From positions 113,955 to 177,954 of the forward strand of contig JNDT01001564.1 of the NCBI GenBank assembly GCA_000697055.1: 64,000 nt of DNA, in the 5' to 3' direction. The position numbers and the translations under genes are program-made. Source of the DNA: Saksenaea vasiformis B4078. Taxonomy: Eukaryota; Mucoromycota; Mucoromycetes; Mucorales; Saksenaeaceae. The notes beneath the pieces were generated by a model that had not been told where the DNA came from, searched no databases, and saw only the letters and a program-made list of their open reading frames with translations. This document shows positions 10,641 through 23,000 of this stretch, one piece after another. Every line of letters begins with the position of its first letter. The first letter of the stretch is position 1.

Positions 10641-11053
10641 GTACTGAAGCAGGGCTATTCATGCAATTGCTTATATAGTCAGATATCAAAGTACCTGTAT
10701 GTCTTCACTTCTCAGATATATACGTTTAACTGGTAACGTAGACAGACACTATAGCTACATCAACGGTAGCAGATCCGCAATGACGTTCTGAAAAATAACA
10801 AATAAAATTGATCTGTTGCCATCTACCGATTCAGCCAAAGGCATCATTGCAATGCGTCGTACTCTGTATTTATAGTAAATGTAATCATGGACCAAAAAAA
10901 AAGTATCATACTGCAGAGTCGCGGAATGCAGGGATGTTTCTTATTGACGTGTACAATGTATTCTTTGTTTCTATGTGACAAATACTCCACCAAATCGGCA
11001 CTGATAAGAACAGTACAGTTTAGTCTTTTTTTTTATACTGCGATGGGAGAGAT
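10641..11053. other. Intergenic region, nothing recognised
   Basis: Non-repetitive DNA between the minisatellite and the 3' end of QCR2. I see no coding exon here. Confidence 0.5.
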
Positions 11054-12781
11054 TTAGAGGGAGATGGAGTCAGCATAAGGAAGGCTGTAGAGATCACCAA
11101 CAGCAACAGTGGTGGGCTTGCCCTTCAACAATTTCTCGGCGACCTATTAATACCATGATATGAATATTCATCTTCTTCTCTTTTGAATTCCAAGTTCTTA
11201 TACCTTAGCGACATCAGCGGCGCTGATCTTATCCAAAGCGGCAACAGCCTCAGATGCAGAAGCGTACTTGCCAGCACGGAGAGCCTATACCAAGATGTGT
11301 TATCTCTAGTTTTCTTTTTTTCTTTCTTTCTTTTTTTTTTTTTTACCTGAGCACCAGCAGCTTCAAGACGGTCCAAACGAGTGGCAAGACCAGTGGTAAC
11401 GGCAAACTTGGCCTGAGCAATGGCTCTCTGGAAGTGCTCGCCAGAAACACCCTGGGAGACAGCCTTCAATTGTTCGGCAGCGGCGGCAACGGCAGCGGAA
11501 GCATTTGCGGCGGGGGAGGAGACGTAGACACCGAACAAACCAGCATCAGAGTAACCATAGTTGAAAGCCTTGATCTCAGCACCATTTCCAACCTTGGAAG
11601 CAGCCTGGGAAAGAAGGCTGGATCCAGCAGTCCATTGAACCTGGCTATCACCACCAAGAGCGAAGCGAAGGATCTGGGCAGCAGCATATTCATTGGTATC
11701 AAGGGCAGCTCCCTCAAAGGCAAGGACATATTGACCTTGCTTGCTGCCAGTCTCAATGCGAGATTCACCGCCAAAGTATTTGCTGGACTCAAAGGAGGAT
11801 TGACCAGCAGGCAAGTTCAAGTAAGTCTCAGCGAACTTCTTCAAGGTCTCGATTTCAATGCCGCTTCCGACAAGGGCAACGTTGCCTTGGGTGAAGAGTT
11901 CCTGAGCGTAGCTCTTGACGGCGGCGTTGTTGACATGGGAGGTAGGCTTGACGAAGATGGAGTTACCCAAACCGCTGCGGAAAGCAACTTGATGTGCAGC
12001 CTCGATAGCAGCAATCTCAGGGTTGGCCAAAGCGCTGGCAGACTCGGCAGCAGCCTGCTTGGCAACGTCAACGAACTCGTGATCCTGGAACTTCTGCTTG
12101 GTAACAACATCACCCAAAACTTCAGCGAACTGCTCGCTATATCCCAAAAACAAAAATCAATCCAATGCCTCTGCCTTCCAGTTACTGCATACTTACGCAT
12201 CGGCAGTCAAGAATTCGGCAGCGTAGACGAGCGATTCATGGGACAAGTTAGAAGACAAGACGGCACCGGCAAGTTCGGCTTCACGAGCGACACGGAAAGC
12301 AGTGCGGTTGGCGTTGTTCTACATCAGAAAAAAAGAGGTGGTTCGTCAACTTTTTAACTCTTGTCTCGTTCACAGCATCGAAAAGAAAAACGAAATTCGA
12401 GTGGCATATATAGGTATCGTCGCGTTTATAGTAAAAAATCGCGTGTTGTAGGTCGCGTTATTGTTTCCACCGATGTGTCTTTTTCCTTTTGTCCCTCGCC
12501 CACTGAAAAACAAAAAGTAATGCTTGATGTATGCTTACCTTGAAACCATAGTTCTTGAGCAAATGAGCAACACCAGCGTTTTTGCCACTCTCAAGTCGGG
12601 AACCGCCATTGACAACGACAGCCAAACCTGCAGTCTGTCCGGGTTCTTCAACAGAGGCAACCTTCACGCCGTTGTTCGCGGTGCTGACTTGGACGCCCTG
12701 CGTAGCAGCGGCTGTGGCATATGAGGCCTTGGCGGCGGCAGTAGGGATAGAGACAAAAGCTCTGCGGGTGGCAGCCAACAT
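11054..12781 (-). CDS. QCR2: Ubiquinol-cytochrome c reductase core protein 2
   Basis: Core subunit 2 of respiratory complex III in the mitochondrial inner membrane. It belongs to the M16 peptidase fold but is catalytically inactive. Exons at 12539-12781, 12197-12318, 11347-12136, 11204-11284 and 11054-11143 are all GT-AG and in phase, giving about 441 aa, typical for the family. The N-terminus MLAATRRAFVSIPTAAAKASY is a mitochondrial presequence (Arg-rich, no acids). Typical core-protein motifs follow: GGSRLE...AGVAHLL, NRTAFRVAREAELAGA, NLSHESLVYAAE, and the C-terminal half with FAGAALDTNEYAAAQIL-like and FNYGYSDAGLFGVY segments, ending with VGDLYSLPYADSISL. There is no HXXEH zinc motif, as expected for core 2. 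Strong G/C-ending codon choice (AAG, GCC, CTC) suggests high expression. Confidence 0.96.
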
Positions 12782-14675
12782 TATGAGAGTGGGGAGATTA
12801 CGAAGAGGCGGAAGTAAACGAAAAGTTTGGACAGTCAAGGGCCAGTTGAATGTTTACTTTTTTTTCAAAACCCGCGGCAAGGGATGAACGTCACCAATTT
12901 TTGCTGTGCCCGGCGCGCTCTGGCATTGAGGGCAATGGCATGGTTTATCGGAACCGACTTTTATACTAATCTATATAATCTCAGCATCCCATGAAGAGCC
13001 AATTTTACGCCAAGGAAGGGCATTGAGTATGCTGCTATTTACATCATTTGACAACAAATTCACATTTTACTTGTACACACTTGGTCCTTCGATAGAGTAG
13101 CATAAAATGCATTCACCAGTTAGTAAATGGAATAAAACGTAGCTGTCGGTTTGCTTAATCGCCCGAAGAATAATTTCATGAGATCGTGGCTGCCGTATTC
13201 GGCACTATGTTTTGTGCGAGCAGGAGGAGCGATGTCGCTATCTTCAGCCAGTATCTACAGTAGGTAAAAACGCCCTACAGAGGACTTGAAGCGGCACAGC
13301 CTGTGGCGACGTGTATTGAAAGATGAACGATACTGAGTGCAACTACATCGGTTTACTTAAATGATGGGTAAGAAATACTGCCACAACCAAGGCGATTCGG
13401 GACGAGAGGTTAAGCAGGCCAAACGATGCATAAAAACACATGAGTGATCCTGGATGTGTATTCCATCGAAAGTACATACCGGGAATGTTAAAAGGGCCTG
13501 AATACAGACGAAAAAATTTTTTTTTCATGCGTCTCTTCAAATACTACTATTTTGTGCCTCCCGACTGGGCATTGGGAAAACCTATAACGATGAACGAGGC
13601 CGTTGTCTTATAATAAAAAGAGCTACCTCATCATGCAAATTTTACTTCTCTTCGACGCAAGATTCATCCGACGTTAACGTAAAAGCTATCCAGCAGACGC
13701 GGGTATCTTTTCAGCAGGTAACTATTTAGGTGATGCATTCTGCACTGCCTCTTCATTGAACTGTTCTTATGCTGTCTACATTAACTTTGGCCATGAAAGA
13801 TCAGCTTTGGGATATGGAATAGGTGAATATCCAGCGATCTACTAATCCTAATACCGGTCATCGTTGTAAATAAAATGACGGTCTGATGTCATCTTGTCTT
13901 GCAGATATGTTTTCGTCGTGTGGCAGAAGTGATAGTGGTAACTAGGTCGTGATGTGATCTTTGCTGACGTGCGGAAGCAGTTGATAGCGACGTTAACCTC
14001 CCACAGAGTTCTCGCAGCGATGCAGCGCTTGTCAATTTAATGGTGGAACATTGGCGATGCCGACTATGACCGTAGTGACATGGCTATGAACACCGATTTC
14101 GACGGAAGGTCCTGACAGGTAAAGAGACATGTATGATCTATGTGCAGTCAAGCGAGATATCATCGTGGATGTAACTAGTAAACATAAAGTCAGAAGAAAG
14201 AGAAAAGGAAGGGACCAGAGCTCCCTACAAAGGCCCTATCCTTCATCCCACATAAAGAGACCTGCCCTGGAACGAACGCGACATGGAATAAGACTGCATT
14301 CAATCTTAGTACCAAAATAACAAGGAAAATGACCGCTATACAGCGCAAATTTCATTTAGAACAAACAGGGAACAATTTCAAACCGAGGCAAAGTTGTACA
14401 TGGAATCTAGTACAAAACCCTACGGTTCTCATATACATCTAGATCTTTCGACGTTATTATCCTTATATCATGTGCTATTCTAAAAGGCTGAATAGACAGA
14501 GGGATGTGAAATGAATATCGCAAGACTCATTAAACGAAGGGAAGCAAAAATGTGTAAATGCGATGACTCCGCTCCTCGCAGTGGAGAGATCAGCTTGATT
14601 AATTTCTTCTGATTTCTAGGGCAGTCAGGGATTGTTTTTAATTGAATAGATCCACCATTTTCAAAGGTAATTGCG
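12782..14675. other. Gene-poor region with a MITE-like copy
   Basis: The left end should contain the QCR2 promoter. A MITE-like element (see 12957-13112) is present. The rest has only short frames in all directions and no recognisable protein motif, RNA gene or tandem repeat. Confidence 0.45.
12957..13112. mobile_element. MITE-like element, copy A
   Basis: The segment shares ordered blocks with 25491-25663: ATGAAGAGCCAA, AAGGAAGG, TTTGACAACAAAT, GGTCC-TTCGATRG and AGCATAAAATG. The ends form imperfect inverted repeats (left ACTTTTATACTAATCTAT, right ATAGAGTAGCATAAAATG). No coding capacity is seen. Target-site duplication was not resolved. Confidence 0.5.
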
Positions 14676-15321
14676 GTGACCCGTTGTATAGAAATGGATA
14701 AGGACCCCATGGATCACCGCTCTTCTTTGGGCGTGATGGAATTTTACTGCGACGTGCTTGACTTTGTCGATTTCTTGACACGGATAATTAGTGCATTCGA
14801 ACTGCAGGCTTCACATGCTATCGCCGACATTGATAAATACATGGTTGCAGTATATACAAAAGCCGACAACTGCTTGCCAGAATGGCTGAAGACTGCTTTG
14901 TACTTCACTACAAAATAGGAATGGTCTTACTGCGGCCACTGCAGCGCATTGAACAAGGACCCATAGCAAAGATTTGGATCTGGGAACTGAGAATAGAACA
15001 TTTAATCAAATGTTTTGCACGGCTACAAAGGTTCAGGAGACCTTTCTCATTATTGGTTTGTTAGCGACATTTATAACAGACGCTTTTGGTTACGCTAAAG
15101 TTCCTAACTGCCGTCGCATTGCAGACCGCATATGCGCCCTGCAAAATCCAGAAATTCTGCTATGTGAAATCGATCTAACCAATGTGGCAAGGTATCAAAT
15201 GGTATATCTCAAGACGGAAAGCGTCGGATCTTTCTTTCTCCTTGACATTTGTTTTCCTTTTTTGCCATTCATAACATCCGGCAGAACACTCCGTCTGTCC
15301 GACCGGGCATGGCACGGATGA
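14676..15321 (+). other. Possible unidentified coding region
   Basis: Three adjacent plus-strand frames have protein-like composition: one at 14676-14918 (…FYCDVLDFVDFLTRI…KADNCLPEWLKTALYF…), one at about 14922-15064 (LLRPLQRIEQGPIAKIWIWE…) and one at about 15010-15320 (KVQETFLIIGLLATFITDAFGYAK…ADRICALQNPEILL…). They could be pieces of one gene with introns or frameshifts. I could not find a consistent splice set and do not recognise the family. It could equally be chance frames. Confidence 0.25.
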
Positions 15322-16300
15322 CCTTATTTTGCAGCTATCATCTTCGACGAATGCATTCCGGATTCGCGTCGATAGTGATCAGCAATGGCCACGCGCAATT
15401 TTGATGAGACTTCTGAGTTTAATGGATCATGTAGGCTCTGTATCTGAAAAGGACTCTCAGTCCCATGCACAGACACGATCCTGTGAGACCTAAGCCTGTG
15501 GGCCGATTTTCGTGGAATGCAGGATAACAGGGGTCACGCATCCACTTGGAACCGAGTAAAGCGTTGACAACCCGGATCGGAATAGCAACTGAGGCATTAA
15601 TAGCAACACCTACAGCTGTAGTTGTTGTCCACCAACTTGGCCCTTTTAAAGTTCTTATTTCTCTTTTAAAAATGGCTGAAACAGCGGAAGAAACTAGATA
15701 CCCGTTCAACTCATGTTAATTAACGAGGAAAAGCTCAATAACATTGTATAATTGTTCGCCGTGGAGAAACCCTGCAGAAATATATCAAATTTGTCCCCGG
15801 TAAGGGACTACTTTTAGCGTTCAAATTCAATTATGCGTCGCATTCCTTTTTTTCTACGTATAACAATAATTGGAACTGTTGTCACATTATTAGAAGAATG
15901 AATAAAAGAAAAGGAAAGAACGAAGGCGAAAACACCCTTACTTAAGGTGACACAAGCAATGCGACGCAATGGAACATAATGGTTGCAAAAGGCAAGCAAT
16001 ACATCAGGAGAAATCCTCTCGCATAGTTCTTTAGTTTGCCACCATCTGTCATCAGAGCCGCACAACTAGATTTGGGCAAGAGGAGATACAAGCTTTTTCC
16101 AAATACAAGGGGTAAGAAATAATGCAGGGTCATGTTTTCAGGCACATCTGTTATAGCAAAGTACTTGCCCCTATTCATCGCCGCACATGTATCACAAACC
16201 ATTTTACCTCCCTAGAACATGGAAATTTTTTTTTTCGGTTGAGCGTATAAATACGCAAGCAACCGCGAAAGAATTGCGGTAGAAAAAATCATCGTTACCA
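15322..16300. other. Intergenic region, nothing secure
   Basis: Minus-strand frames at 15419-15709 and 15942-16202 (the latter starts MVCDTCAAMN) are open but match nothing I recognise. The right end holds the presumed promoter of the CFEM gene, with a TATA-like TATAAATA at about 16247. Confidence 0.4.
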
Positions 16301-16911
16301 ATGGTCAAAGAATATCGTTATAGTTTTGCAACTGTTTTTGCTATCTTAATCGCTTTCGCGACCCTTCGCGCAAACGCCGCTGATTGTGCTGCTGAAGCCA
16401 AGTAAGACTGACGTTACCTTCCGTTACTCCACCACAACTGTAAAGAGAAAAATGACGGACACTTATTATATCGTGTCAGTTTTCAAGGATGCAAGACCAT
16501 GGAGGAAGCCAGACTTAAAAGCTGCGGTTTAACAGATTACGGATGCCAATGTTCAGCACAGGTAGAGTTGGATGGAGATATTCGACCGGTTGAATTAACC
16601 ATAAGCCATAGAAACTCATTCAACAATGCTATAACCTCTGTCCTACATATGCAAACGACGCTGCCGTGCAAGCTGGTACAGTGGAGGCCATCTGTGCTGC
16701 CGTCCCCACAACGACGTCTGCTACTCCAATGACCACATCTAGCCAAGTGATGCCGCAATCTACAACGCAGTCTGTAGCAAGCAGCAGCGCGACTGCAAGC
16801 ACGGCTGCCACGCATAACGCCACCTCTTCTGCTTCTTCTAAATTCCTTCTTCAGTCTGAGAAACTGGTGCTCCTGGTCTCCGCAATATTTATGTTTCTGC
16901 TACTTGGTTAA
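16301..16911 (+). CDS. CFEM-type secreted GPI-anchored protein
   Basis: Three exons (16301-16401, 16480-16561, 16612-16911; GT-AG, in phase) give about 160 aa. An N-terminal hydrophobic segment, residues about 8-26 (FATVFAILIAFATLRANA), is a signal peptide. The mature region has eight cysteines in CFEM-like order: ADC, QGC, KSCGLTDYGCQC, QQCYNLC, EAIC. A Ser/Thr/Ala-rich stalk follows, then a hydrophobic C-terminal tail (LVLLVSAIFMFLLLG) ending at the stop, as in GPI-attachment signals. CFEM proteins act at the fungal cell surface, some in haem/iron uptake or wall integrity; the role here is not deducible. The middle acceptor (CATAG) was chosen because it alone keeps phase and the CYNLC motif. 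Confidence 0.8.
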
Positions 16912-17743
16912 ATGGAGTACGACAAGAATTGATAAACTACTATGAAGGTTACCCATATCATGTTTCCGATAATGTAATTCTGAAATACATATGCCTTTAG
17001 TATCTCAATGGCAATACAAATACATTGGCATTCTGTGAAGATGTATTCTTCTGCCTTTATAGATGTGGCATTACTGACTTTCTCATTTTACTATCTTCCC
17101 GTTCTCAAGTGTTATGTTCATTTGATTGCGCAAAAATTGTATTCGTAGATTTGATGATACCTAACATTATGTGTGGGAAGTTTTAAAATGTTTCCTCCTG
17201 GAGATTTGGGAGTACCGCTTTTGTTGCCGTAATGGCCACTAACACGAGCTTCAATAACGTTGACGTACAAATGAAAGCTACTGTTCTTAGTTAGCCCGAC
17301 ACAGAGCTTCCTGAAAGCGCTAGATGATCATTGTCTTCCAGTTTTTGTGCTTTACGCTTCTGCAACTCGGGACCACATAGCCCGACAGATTCTCCGTCCA
17401 ACGATATGAAATTCAGAATGTCATCCATCAAATTTGGTGCAGTATTTGACTTCAGTCACTTTGGATCGCATATTATGTGTTATAAAGATACCAGGTATGT
17501 AGCGTAGACAATCACTAGTGGCACAAGACTACATGAGTTGTATATTGGATTTACCGTATTTATCATACGATTCTGCGTTCTCTCCAGACGCAAAATTTAT
17601 ATAGATTAGCACAAAAACCCCACTTCAATGAGCAGTAATCATGCGAAATCTCAAAAACTAAAACACTAACAAAACGGAGATTCTTGCAAGTAGCGCTACG
17701 CCCATTGATCCATGGTTTACGTCTGTCTAGGATAGCGTCATTT
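16912..17743. other. Intergenic region with a short dispersed-repeat fragment
   Basis: No gene is recognised. A fragment at about 17585-17620 (GACGCAAAATTTATATAGATTAGCAC) resembles one end of the MITE-like family seen at 25491-25663 and 47092-47275. The remainder is unremarkable. Confidence 0.4.
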
Positions 17744-19438
17744 TTACCGACCCCGTCTTCGCATCCTTTTGGCTTTCTCTCGCCTGCCTGCCAAAGATCT
17801 GGAGGGACTTAAAAAGCTGCTATCTTCTTCATCCATATCTCCCTCATAGGCAGCATCGAAACCTCCACCTTCTTCCTCCTTTTCGGAAATAGCACCGGAA
17901 GAGTCGTTATCGGATTCCGACAAGAATATGTTTTGGAGAATCTCGTTTTCCTAGTTTTACAAAAGTTGAAGACATGTGTATTATACACGTCTCCATGTCA
18001 CCTACCTCTAAATGTCTAACGAGCCCTTGACCCAGCAGAGATCTAAATGCTTGCATCTCTATAATTTGGGCTTACAGAGGCGTCAATACCTAAAAAGACG
18101 TACACAAAGTTTGTAAACTTACCCCATCCTCGGAGATTCAGTGTGTATCTTCCCAATTTAAGTTTCTCCCGCGGGCGCTTCCCCGATTCAACACTACGGA
18201 CAATATCTCTGAATGCACCTCGTTGTTCTTTACGATCTTGCTTATTCACGCTTCGATTACTATCTGTCGCAAGTCGCTGCAAGGCATCGATTAATTCGCC
18301 CATTTCTTCGTATTCTAGCTTTATATCCTCTTCCTCCTCGTCTGCCGGTCTGATTTCCTTTTTTAAAAGCATGAGTTTCCGAATAATGACGATTTTCGTG
18401 GGCGCCTACCGATTTTTTCAAAACCTCAACGCATTCAAACATCAATGCAATATTCTCTCCAGCAGCTACACGAACGTTTTTTGAGGTAGACTCGAGCATC
18501 TCGAGATGGACAGGCATAACGCTGATACAGATAGAGTAAGCATGTCTCATCTTATCACAGTCGATATCTACCATTGTTGCTCGTCCCAAGCTTCTTCCCA
18601 TTCGCCTTGCTTATGACCGTACACGGAGGCATACAGGAGGCCGTATGCGCGGAGAGTGGCTTCGATAAGTGTTGCAATTTGTGTAGAGGAGAAAGCTTCG
18701 TCTTCATCCTCTGGCTGAAGATTCTTTCCATCAGATAGCAGTAATTTATAGAAATAATCAAAACCACCCTTCGTGTCCGCATCCGATGCAGAAACAAATG
18801 TGACCAAGGCTAACGTCGTTATACTCTAGCCAGTTTTGCTGTCAGCAGCTGTTCTACAAAGCACATCGTCTTCCCTACCTGGTGCTTTAGATCGTGGTCA
18901 GGTGAATGTGCTATGTTACTCTTTAACAGCGGCAGAACTATTCGATACATATCGTCTTCCTCTTTATCATTATTCACGCAGACAAGCGCAATTCCCTTGG
19001 TAGCCAAAATGGCTTCTCGAACGCTACCAGGTTTGGAGATGGATCGCATCAAGAGATGTAAAAGATGTTCTTGATGATCCGCAGAAACAAAGAAACCACA
19101 ATAATGATGTGCTAAAATTCGGTTGAGCACAGTCAGAGCAGCTTCTCGCGTGCTGCGTTGAACAATGATAAGTTTAGTTAAGTAACTTGGCACTGATATA
19201 TTACTGACCTCGTTCTTTTCTCTCCAAGGTCATCGATACAACGTCTCAAGTCATCCTCGAGGGCTGAATCGTCCACGCTGGCAGTCGTATCGGCGGTAGC
19301 GCAGGACGTATCTGACAAGTAGTCCAGTTCGTCTTCGACTTCTGAACCTGGGCAACTGGATGCGGGAGTTCCAAGAGTATTCAAGGCTGCAATACGGATT
19401 TGCTGTTTAACAACTTTCTTGCGTAAGTTTCTCGACAT
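17744..19438 (-). CDS. Interferon-related developmental regulator family protein (IFRD)
   Basis: IFRD-family protein with a helical-repeat N-terminal domain and a short conserved C-terminal domain. Family members act as transcriptional or RNA-linked co-regulators; yeast lacks a well-studied equivalent. About seven exons join in phase. Exon 1 (19438 to about 19214) starts MSRNLRKKVVKQQ and contains LEDDLRRCIDDLGEKRTSTREAAL across the first splice. Later exons give SVREAILATKGIALVCV, SITTLALVTFVSASDAD, PVHLEMLESTSKNVRVAAGENIALMFE, DRKEQRGAFRDIVRSVE, KLKLGRYTLNLRGW, and the terminal IFRD motif RSLLGQGLVRHLEENEILQN. The tail is acidic and then basic (EEDSSFLSPSRS…RMRRRGR). A Ser/Asp-rich stretch separates the first two helices from the repeat region. 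Exon borders inside the gene are approximate. Confidence 0.9.
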
Positions 19439-20054
19439 TTATCACTCGAATGACAAAAAGGAAAAAGAAGTGTCAACACCTTGAGTCTTTTTGCATGAAC
19501 ATAAATATGAAACTCCGTTCCATGACGTAAAGTCCAAGTTTCCATATTTGGAATCAAAGGAAGGAACATTGCCACCGAGCTGTCTGCTACTGAGAAGGAA
19601 GGCGATTTTTTAGGTGATCATATGCAGAACTTCAGGAATTAAACGCATCATGAATTGATCAGCCTCATTTGTACTATAATATATCTTCCTAAAGGAGAAG
19701 AAAGGACGATCGGGTACTTTTGCAGGTACTCTCGTCCTGGAAAATTCAGGGGGAAGAGACGCATGATTCGCTGTTTACCACAGGAAGTTGGTCTATGCAG
19801 AGAAACATGGTGGCGTATTCCGGAGACATGCAGTTCACCGGCAACATCCACGCAAAAAATTCGTACAACGATTAAAATTTTTTTGGTGCAAGGCTCCGAC
19901 CAGATCAACAACTGCACAATCCCTGTTTACAGCGGAGAGAAGATTTTGATATATCAAGGGAAGTCTTCGTGGGAAGACCAATTCGCCATTAACACTTTCT
20001 CCATTTTCCAAAAGATCTTTAGCACACAGTAAATTCTATGATTAGTTGAAAGTA
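19439..20054. other. Intergenic region, nothing secure
   Basis: A 125-codon plus-strand frame at 19655-20032 and an opposing minus frame at 19648-19917 are both open, but neither shows a recognisable motif, and their composition looks non-coding. The left part is the presumed IFRD promoter. Confidence 0.4.
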
Positions 20055-20300
20055 TTATGCTTGCTTTATTTCCGTATAGTTTGCCTTGTCTAAAAGGGAG
20101 TTTATCTTGCCATCTATTTCGTTGAGCTTTTCCCATTTTTTTTCATGGAATGTCTGCAAGTTGTATTCGTGCTTCTTTTCCAGTTTCTTGAAATCTTCAT
20201 CAAGTTGGTTATGCCATGGATACAACACTCCGATTTGGAACGACAAAGCACTAGTTCCAATAACGAAGTTAACAACCGTAAGAAGTTTATATTTGGCCAT
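20055..20300 (-). CDS. Small single-span membrane protein with coiled-coil tail
   Basis: An uninterrupted 81-aa frame starts at the ATG at 20300 (MAKYKLLTVVNFVIG). Residues about 5-28 form one hydrophobic segment (LLTVVNFVIGTSALSFQIGVL), followed by YPWHN and then a highly charged heptad-like helix (DEDFKKLEKKHEYNLQTFHEKKWEKLNEIDGKI broken at intervals) to the end. The layout, a short N-terminal anchor with a lysine-rich helical tail, resembles small mitochondrial inner-membrane or ER proteins, but I do not recognise the family. It has no introns. Convincing as a gene from amino-acid composition; function unknown. Confidence 0.6.
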   Translation of the reverse strand: MAKYKLLTVVNFVIGTSALSFQIGVLYPWHNQLDEDFKKLEKKHEYNLQTFHEKKWEKLNEIDGKINSLLDKANYTEIKQA

Positions 20301-23000
20301 CGTGTCGCAGTGTCCCACAAGAACTATAAGTGCTAAATTTCATTTGAACAAATGGATTAGAAGAGTGATACTATGTGCTTGGAATACTAAGGCCCTTTCT
20401 TTCCCCGATGTGGACTGTGGAGGAAGGCCGTTTAGTTGCGGGACATGAGGTATGACTGAGATTCATTTCAGTCCTGGTATTCACCTTTGTATATCTCGAA
20501 GTTGAAGTGCTCCTATTGCGGCAAAGAAAGGTCAAATATACCTTCTCGTAAAGTTAATTGCGGAAGAAAGTGGAGAAATACGTTACGGGAAAGAAAGATC
20601 AAAGATAAAGGGAAAAAGAGTTCTGAGCATGTGCCTGCGCAGGTGAGAGTAGGTCCGCTCCGTACTTTCCCGGTGACCACATATATATTATCCCTTCCGC
20701 AGACTCGCGCTATGTACTTTCTCTTTTACATGGACAATATTTATTCAGTATGTTGTAAAATGGGTTAATTAGTTTTTCTAGGGAATCAAACGATTTGCAT
20801 ACACTTGGTTCTCGCGCAGCGTAAAATGGATTCGATCAGCGACAAACGGATATAGCGGCAAAAGTGCCTCTCATATCCTCTTAAAGGAGTTCGTTAATTC
20901 TTGAGAGCAAACGGAAGAATGTTAATAATTTCCTTCGTGTGATCGATGGAGATGCTTTGTGGCAAAATTGTCTTGCGTCTCTAACGCTTCTGACCACCCG
21001 GGGAAATCGTACCTCTTTTCTCCTGTATCGTTTCCCTCATTTAGCTTTATGATTGATTGATCTTCTCTTTTCCTCTAACGACCCATTTCTGTCCTCAAAC
21101 TGTTGAGCTTTCCATCTCGTCCAAAGCGTGATATCAATTCTAGGCTGCAACGTCTGTTTTCAAGAGACGCACGATACCCTGGTATGCCAAACAGAAAATA
21201 ATCTGTCCTCTTGTTCGAAACTGCGTATGTCAGCCCCCCCCGCCATATCCCGACACCAAACATCACTTCCGCAGATGTCTTGTGGTTCTGCCACTCGATG
21301 TCTCCCTATTAGTGTACTGTAATTTGCAAAGCTTTTGCGTGTAAAATGACTTTTACTGGCGTCTAGATTCCAAATCCTTGTCCCCGATTCATATTCAATG
21401 CTTCCTCGATGCAAACTTGGCCCCCGAATAGACACAAGGTTTACGTAGATTAGCGTAAACATACGGCCAAAACTTTTCTGTTATTTTCAATTGATGGTTC
21501 TAGCGGGTTCAGAAAGGAAGAAAGATTTAAGAAAAACACTCGCCAGACGAAGGAAAACGAACTGAGGCAGGAGATAGGGTTATGGAAGCGGGAAGAAGGA
21601 GAAGAAAGGTAGAGTATGGGAAAGCATGTGTTCAAAAGGGGTAGTGTTGTAGAAGGTACTGGAAGGAAAGAAAGAGAGAAGTAATGAATAAAGGCATCAA
21701 TTGTGACCTCATGGTTTATTTGTAAGGGTAGAAAGGAGAGATGGAAGTATTTCACGATGGCCTGCTCGTGCTCCGTGGGCCGTGAGCAACTGCGAAAAGT
21801 CTAATTGGAGAGGATGGCCCAGTTAACCGTCGAAGTAATGATCTGAGCTATGCATGAGGAGGTTGATGACCTCGGGGATATCGCACGATGCTGACAACGT
21901 GGTTTCCTAGTATTGTCGTTAGCATAGTGTTCGAGCATAACAAATGGGGATTTGGTTCAATACGAGGAATATGGGTCGAGAACTACCAGAGGGACCTGTA
22001 GGCGACTATGGAGTTGCAGGCAATGGATAGCACGCAATTTAGGTAAACTGAGTTGGCTGGAGCAGTTGCGGCATATTCACGGCTTCCCACTAGGCGACTA
22101 ACTAAGGTGCCATCGAATGCAGCGACTGCGTTCCCATGTAGCCATGGATAGTCAGAATATCAGGCAGAAAATAGGATGGATAGATCTTCTTTCTCTTAGA
22201 CCACATATCCGGCTTGCTTTTTATTTCTTTATCCATTGCGTTGCCCATTGGGGGGGGACCTTTTCTTCGGTGACACGATCTTTCGTCCTCCCCATGTAGA
22301 GCTAAATTCGTCTTTATTCCAATTACTTTAAAAGGCACTTCTTAACGGTGCAGATTTACATCGGCTGACTATGAATTTTGTGTCCACTTTGCAGAATGGA
22401 CCCTTTCGGCGAGGTAAGACCGGTCACCGAGAAAGGCCAATCCAGCGTCGATCGTCATAAGCCCACAGAATAAGAGCAAATGATAGGTCGCACAAGCCAA
22501 GGGTTCTATAAATCGTTACGATGGAGATATGCATCCAAGTAGGTTAAGCTTCTGAGCTGGTCCGTTTATGCCGGGCCGGCTGTTCCAGTAGAAGTTGAGG
22601 AAAAATTCCCCAAGTGACATGTTCCAGACCAGGGAAAATTGATGAACCTTGGTTGCGAAAAGTAGCACACGGTCAGCATCAACGGTAAAAAAGAAAAAAA
22701 AAAACATATCATATCAAGATAACGTGAATGATTCAACGTTGTCAGCTGCTTTTGCAATAATTTTCTTTTCTACCTTATCTCATGCCAATGGGACAGTGTC
22801 CCAAAATGGAAAGTTTTGGAGAATGGATGGGCCCTTCTCTCTCTCTCTCTCTCTCCCGATCACGAGACTGCCGGTAACCTTCTTTGGCTGGGAGTGCAAA
22901 GCCACCCTGAATAACTGTAGTGCTATATAAAATGTATCATCGTAATCCCACATCTTTCCATTCTTTCTTTTTTTTTCTTTTTCTTTCACCTTTTTTCCTT
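20301..23000. other. Gene-poor region with a repeat fragment
   Basis: About 2.7 kb without a recognisable gene. A MITE-family end fragment lies at about 21432-21456 (GACACAAGGTTTACGTAGATTAGC). A (TC)n run is at about 22836-22856. At the right edge a TATA box (CTATATAAAATG, about 22922-22933) stands about 70 bp before the start codon of the next gene. Short frames elsewhere show no motifs. Confidence 0.45.
22922..22930 (+). promoter_or_regulatory. Probable TATA box of the orphan gene at 23001
   Basis: CTATATAAA lies about 71-79 bp upstream of the chosen ATG, followed by a long pyrimidine-rich stretch (about 22955-22999) typical of fungal 5' leaders. This position argues that translation starts at 23001 rather than at the in-frame ATG at about 22932. 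Confidence 0.5.

Noticed and set aside
10000..10689. Phe/Ser/Leu-rich 229-codon minus frame resembling a membrane protein
   Set aside because: It is produced by the antisense of the purine-rich 18-bp minisatellite; no start context, motif or unique sequence.
11254..12357. Long plus-strand open frame (367 codons) opposite QCR2
   Set aside because: It is the antisense shadow of the QCR2 exons. Ser/Gly/Leu composition, loss of conserved motifs and lack of its own splice logic show it is not a gene.
15942..16202. CRIPT-like protein suggested by the start MVCDTC
   Set aside because: Only the first residues resemble CRIPT; the downstream CxxC pairs and the YCQGCAY block are absent.
19648..20032. 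Opposing open frames of 89 and 125 codons
   Set aside because: Both strands are open over the same DNA, neither has conserved-looking motifs, and codon use is not gene-like.
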